Assembly: GCA_902796115.1 (NCBI GenBank)
Contig: CADBNX010000057.1
Location: forward strand, 1-9,847
From: an uncultured Eubacteriales bacterium
Lineage (GTDB): Bacteria; Bacillota; Clostridia; Christensenellales; Aristaeellaceae
Direction of reading: 5' to 3'
DNA length: 9,847 nucleotides
This document shows, piece after piece, positions 6,871 to 9,847 of this stretch. Position 1 is the stretch's first letter. Every line of letters starts with the position of its first letter. A program made the position numbers and the translations under genes. The notes beneath the pieces are model-generated. The model saw nothing but the letters and a program-made list of their open reading frames with translations, made no database searches and was not told the origin of the DNA.

Positions 6871-8517
6871 GTGAGTGACTGCATCATAGGGCTTGATATC
6901 GGGGGCACCAAATGTGCCGCTGTCCTGGCGTCTGTCGGAGCGGAAATCAGCATCATCCGGAAGCTCCGCTTTGATACCTGCGCAGAAAAAGGCTTTCAAT
7001 TTACCTTTGACAGGCTTTGTGCCGGGATTTCGGAGCTGCTTGAAACAGTTTCGGAAGAGAATGTTCCGGCCATCGGCATCAGCTGCGGCGGACCGCTCTC
7101 ATCCCGCGAAGGCGTCGTGCTTTCTCCTCCCCATCTTCCCGGCTGGGATCATATCCCGATCACGAAGATGCTGACGGAACGTTTTCACCTTCCGGCGTAT
7201 CTGCTCAATGACGCGAACGCCTGTGCGCTGGTCGAATGGAAGCTCGGTGCGGGGCGCGGCACACAAAACATGGTATTTCTGACCATGGGAACCGGAATGG
7301 GAGGCGGCATTATCGCGAACGGCGCCCTGGTTGCCGGTGCCGATGATATGGCGGGAGAAGTCGGCCATATCAGGATGACGGAAGACGGACCCATCGCTTA
7401 CGGCAAAGCCGGCGCATCCGAAGCTTACGTCAGCGGAGACGGCATGACAAAGCTCGCTCTGGCCCTGACGGAACAAAAGATCCGGGAAGGAAATCCGCCT
7501 GCCTGGGTGCGGGATGGAATCAACCGTGAGGAAATCACGCTCCGTCTCCTTGCCGAATACGCCCGGCGCGGAGACACGGATGCGCAGCACGTCTTTTCGC
7601 TCTCCGGTTCCATGCTGGGCCGGCTTCTCGCGCAGCTCGCCGATACGCTGAATCCGGAAGTGATCGTCATCGGCAGTGTGTTCGTGCGCTGCGAGGATCT
7701 GCTGCGCCCTTCGATGGAAAAAGCATTGCTTGAGGAAGCGCTGCCGGAAACCCGCCGTCATCTTCGGGTGGTTCCCGCGCAAACCGGAGAGGAGATCGGT
7801 GATCTGGCATCCGTCATGACTGCTTTGTATATGGGCGGCATCGACACAAATGCCGGCACTTCCATTCGGCATCCGGATGTGTCCCGTCATTTTGAGCGAC
7901 TGTTCAGTCGGTATCCGAAGCTTGAAGGCTGCCGTGCCGATATCAGGCAGGCATATCAGCTGCTGCGGGACTGTTTCCGCGGCGGCGGAAAACTCCTGAT
8001 CTGCGGAAACGGAGGCAGCTGCGCGGACGCCCAGCACATCGCAGGCGAACTGATGAAGGGCTTTTATCTGAAACGTCCCTATGCCGGAGAAAAGCTGTCC
8101 CGACTGCGGGAAAGCATGGACAGCATCCTTCCCGGCGCTGCGGAGCTCCTGCAGCAGGGCCTTCCCGTGATCGTTCTTACAGACCATCAGGCACTGTCCA
8201 CAGCCACCCAGAATGATCAGCACCCGCTGCTTGCCATGGCCCAGCAGGCGGCGGTTTACGGAAGGAAAGGGGACGTGCTGCTGGGGATCAGCACATCCGG
8301 AAACGCGAAGAATGTGCTGCTTGCAGCTTCGGCCGCAAAAGCGCTGGGGCTCAGCGTGCTCGCCCTGACCGGCGAAAGCGGCAGAAAACTGAAGGCATGT
8401 GCCGACTGCACGATATCCGTGCCTGCATCATCCCCCGCTGATGTGCAGGAATATCATCTTCCCGTCTATCATACACTCTGCGCCATGCTTGAAAGCGGTT
8501 TTTTCACAGACGCATGA
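6871..8517 (+). CDS. Fusion of ROK sugar kinase and GmhA-like SIS sugar-phosphate isomerase
   Basis: A 548-residue two-domain protein. Residues 1-320 are a ROK kinase: phosphate motif DIGGTK (9-14), catalytic Asp114 in NDANA (113-117), GTGMGGG (140-146) and sugar-contacting GEVGH (162-166). The cysteines of the usual ROK zinc motif after this His are absent (PIAYGKAGASEAY). Residues about 340-548 are a SIS domain like sedoheptulose-7-phosphate isomerase: CGNGGSCADAQHIAGEL (378-394), STSGN (474-478) and VQEYH (525-529), with Glu393, Gln526 and His534 fitting GmhA catalytic residues. It may phosphorylate a sugar and then isomerise the product; the substrate is unknown. The start is GTG at 6871, with GGGAGG six bases upstream; a longer TTG frame would run through the terminator. 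No promoter of its own was recognised. The 3' end overlaps mutY. Confidence 0.88.
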   Translation: MSDCIIGLDIGGTKCAAVLASVGAEISIIRKLRFDTCAEKGFQFTFDRLCAGISELLETVSEENVPAIGISCGGPLSSREGVVLSPPHLPGWDHIPITKMLTERFHLPAYLLNDANACALVEWKLGAGRGTQNMVFLTMGTGMGGGIIANGALVAGADDMAGEVGHIRMTEDGPIAYGKAGASEAYVSGDGMTKLALALTEQKIREGNPPAWVRDGINREEITLRLLAEYARRGDTDAQHVFSLSGSMLGRLLAQLADTLNPEVIVIGSVFVRCEDLLRPSMEKALLEEALPETRRHLRVVPAQTGEEIGDLASVMTALYMGGIDTNAGTSIRHPDVSRHFERLFSRYPKLEGCRADIRQAYQLLRDCFRGGGKLLICGNGGSCADAQHIAGELMKGFYLKRPYAGEKLSRLRESMDSILPGAAELLQQGLPVIVLTDHQALSTATQNDQHPLLAMAQQAAVYGRKGDVLLGISTSGNAKNVLLAASAAKALGLSVLALTGESGRKLKACADCTISVPASSPADVQEYHLPVYHTLCAMLESGFFTDA

Positions 8518-9548
8518 TCGTATTCAAGAATTTTTGCCGCCGCTTCTTTCGCAGCCCTCATGGCGGCAGGCATCGGAAGACGCTCCTGTTCCTCCGGGGT
8601 ACACCACCGGCAGCCCGCCAGTGTATCACATTCCCATCCCTCCGGCACTTTCACATGCCAGATTTCCATTTCCCATATCTGATGCGTAAAAACATGCCGC
8701 GCACGCCCGACCGATCCGATTTCCGTACAGCCGGAGAAAGCAGTATACAGCTCTGCTTCTCCGGCATTTTCCAGCAGCAGATATACCCACATGTTTTTCA
8801 GCAGTTTTTCATCGCGGCGGAAAAGAGCGATTGTATTTCCTTCCGTCGCGATCACCACGGCGAATCGACGCTCGGAAGGCGCTTTTTTGATATCCCTGAC
8901 CGGCAGTTCCGCTGCCGTACCCTTTTTTTCTGACATACATTCCATACGCAGGGGACATTGTTCACAGGATGGGATCCCGGCAATGCAGATTCCGGCTCCC
9001 AGATCCATCAGTGCCTGGTTAAAGTCTCCGCACCGTTTAAGCGGCATGGCTTTCTCAGCCGTTTCTCTCAGTTTTGTCCTGGTTGCGGGGCGGTCTATGC
9101 TTCCGTGTTCATCGGCAAGGCGCGCAAAAATCCTGTACAGATTCCCGTCCATCGCAGGAATGGGCACATCGAACGCGATGCTTGCTATGGCCGCCGCCGT
9201 ATAGTCCCCGATGCCGGGAAGAGAGCGGATCGCTTCATAATCAACCGGAAAGCTTCCGCCGAAATCCCTGCATATGATCTGTGCCGCACGGTGCAGATTC
9301 CGTGCTCTGGAGTAATACCCCAGTCCCGCCCAGTAACGCAGCACATCCTCTTCCGCCGCATCGGCGAGTTTTTTTACGTCCGGAAAAGCGGAAACGAAGC
9401 GTTCCCAATAGGGGGCCGCCGTTCCCGTTCTCGTCTGCTGCAGCATGATCTCACTGATCCAGATCCGGTACGGATCACTGATGCCGCGGAAAGGAAACAC
9501 ACGCCTGTTTTTATCATACCAGTCTAAAAGAAGCCTGCTGATTTCCAT
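8469..9548 (-). CDS. mutY: Adenine DNA glycosylase MutY
   Basis: A 359-residue base-excision repair enzyme that removes adenine mispaired with 8-oxoguanine. The N-terminal helix-hairpin-helix domain has SEIMLQQT (32-39) with catalytic Glu33, LPGIGDYTA (110-118) and catalytic Asp134 in MDGN. The [4Fe-4S] cluster cysteines are C188, C195, C198 and C204 in the MutY spacing 6-2-5. A C-terminal NUDIX-like domain carries HVFTHQIW (285-292), matching the loop that reads 8-oxoguanine. The ATG at 9548-9546 was chosen because GGAGG (9561-9557) lies 8 bases upstream; a TTG 16 codons earlier has no such site. The last 16 codons plus stop overlap, tail to tail, the end of the ROK-SIS gene. No terminator is visible between the two. 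Confidence 0.95.
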   Translation of the reverse strand: MEISRLLLDWYDKNRRVFPFRGISDPYRIWISEIMLQQTRTGTAAPYWERFVSAFPDVKKLADAAEEDVLRYWAGLGYYSRARNLHRAAQIICRDFGGSFPVDYEAIRSLPGIGDYTAAAIASIAFDVPIPAMDGNLYRIFARLADEHGSIDRPATRTKLRETAEKAMPLKRCGDFNQALMDLGAGICIAGIPSCEQCPLRMECMSEKKGTAAELPVRDIKKAPSERRFAVVIATEGNTIALFRRDEKLLKNMWVYLLLENAGEAELYTAFSGCTEIGSVGRARHVFTHQIWEMEIWHVKVPEGWECDTLAGCRWCTPEEQERLPMPAAMRAAKEAAAKILEYDHASVKKPLSSMAQSV

Positions 9549-9582
9549 GCTCCCTGCCTCCGTGTCTGTTTTTTCCGGCAAT

Positions 9583-9711
9583 TTACGGGGTATCAAAAAA
9601 CCGGTGCGACAATTCCATAATACCGTTCAGCCGCTTCTTCGTTTGAATGTGTGTGTTCCAGGATACATTGTTTTCACCCGCCCGTTTCTCATTCGGCTTT
9701 TCAGGACTCAT
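9583..9711 (-). CDS. Possible 42-residue hypothetical protein upstream of mutY
   Basis: A minus-strand frame from ATG (9711-9709) to TAA (9585-9583), beginning MSPEKPNEKRAGENN and ending ELSHRFFDTP. It is hydrophilic and basic, with no signal peptide, membrane segment or motif I recognise. Its ATG overlaps the stop of the frame upstream as ATGA, which would suit translational coupling, and it ends 34 bp before mutY on the same strand. The ribosome-binding site is weak (AGGCAG). It may be real, or simply part of the mutY leader. Confidence 0.3.
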   Translation of the reverse strand: MSPEKPNEKRAGENNVSWNTHIQTKKRLNGIMELSHRFFDTP

Positions 9712-9847
9712 GATCTGCCTGCATCCATAGATTCGATGCGTTTCATAAAATACCTTTCAGACACTTTGTATATCTTCCTCTTCTGCCTTCTTCCCATATT
9801 CTGCTCCGTTTTGATTCGGGAACATGTGTTTACCCTTGCAATTTCAA
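9708..9847 (-). CDS. Possible C-terminal end of an unknown gene (runs off right edge)
   Basis: A minus-strand frame stays open from the right edge to TGA (9710-9708), 45 codons before the stop. The end is strongly basic, reading MGRRQKRKIYKVSERYFMKR before IESMDAGRS. An internal ATG with GGAG six bases upstream could also make a 29-residue peptide. Its stop overlaps the start of the 42-residue frame as ATGA. Several AGG/AGA arginine codons differ from the CGN-rich neighbours, which weakens the coding case. No family recognised. Confidence 0.3.
   Translation of the reverse strand, partial: EIARVNTCSRIKTEQNMGRRQKRKIYKVSERYFMKRIESMDAGRS

Noticed and set aside
7099..8223. 374-codon open frame antisense to the ROK-SIS gene
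   Set aside because: It has no family resemblance and no good start site; the plus strand encodes intact ROK and SIS motifs through the same bases.
9549..9596. Longer MutY starting at a TTG at 9596
   Set aside because: No ribosome-binding site precedes it; ATG at 9548 has GGAGG 8 bases upstream and matches where MutY homology begins.

Overview
The window looks like chromosomal DNA of an anaerobic, moderately G+C-rich Gram-positive bacterium of the Firmicutes type (Clostridia or Erysipelotrichia-like). The clues are strong AGGAGG ribosome-binding sites, a YerC/TrpR-type regulator, ferredoxin-dependent keto-acid metabolism, and a Mrp protein with a short cysteine-rich head. The exact taxon cannot be fixed from the sequence alone.

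Left part (1-4080, minus strand): a tightly packed operon reading right to left. It encodes a YerC/YecD-type TrpR-like regulator, then the two subunits of indolepyruvate:ferredoxin oxidoreductase (iorA, iorB), then a phenylacetate-CoA ligase (paaK), then the first 35 codons of an ACT-domain protein that runs off the window. Together these interconvert arylpyruvates, arylacetyl-CoAs and free arylacetates. The pathway can run as aromatic amino acid fermentation or, in reverse, as aromatic amino acid synthesis from arylacetates.

Centre (4081-4294): a divergent control region with two good sigma-A type promoters back to back. A 30-bp imperfect dyad centred on CGTTAACG lies under the leftward promoter, and its GTTAAC core matches the core of the E. 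coli trp operator. This is a candidate autoregulatory site for the TrpR-like protein.

Right of centre (4295-6860, plus strand): a second, unrelated acyl-CoA ligase of the classic AMP-forming family, then a Mrp/ApbC-type iron-sulfur cluster carrier ATPase, closed by a strong intrinsic terminator. The carrier may help mature Fe-S proteins such as IorA and MutY, but that is inference.

Right part (6871-9847): a 548-residue plus-strand fusion of a ROK sugar kinase and a GmhA-like SIS sugar-phosphate isomerase, which is the most unusual gene here. It converges on and overlaps by 49 bp the minus-strand adenine glycosylase gene mutY. Upstream of mutY are two weak minus-strand reading frames joined by an ATGA overlap, one partial at the window edge; their reality is uncertain. 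No tRNA, rRNA, CRISPR array, insertion sequence or phage gene was seen.
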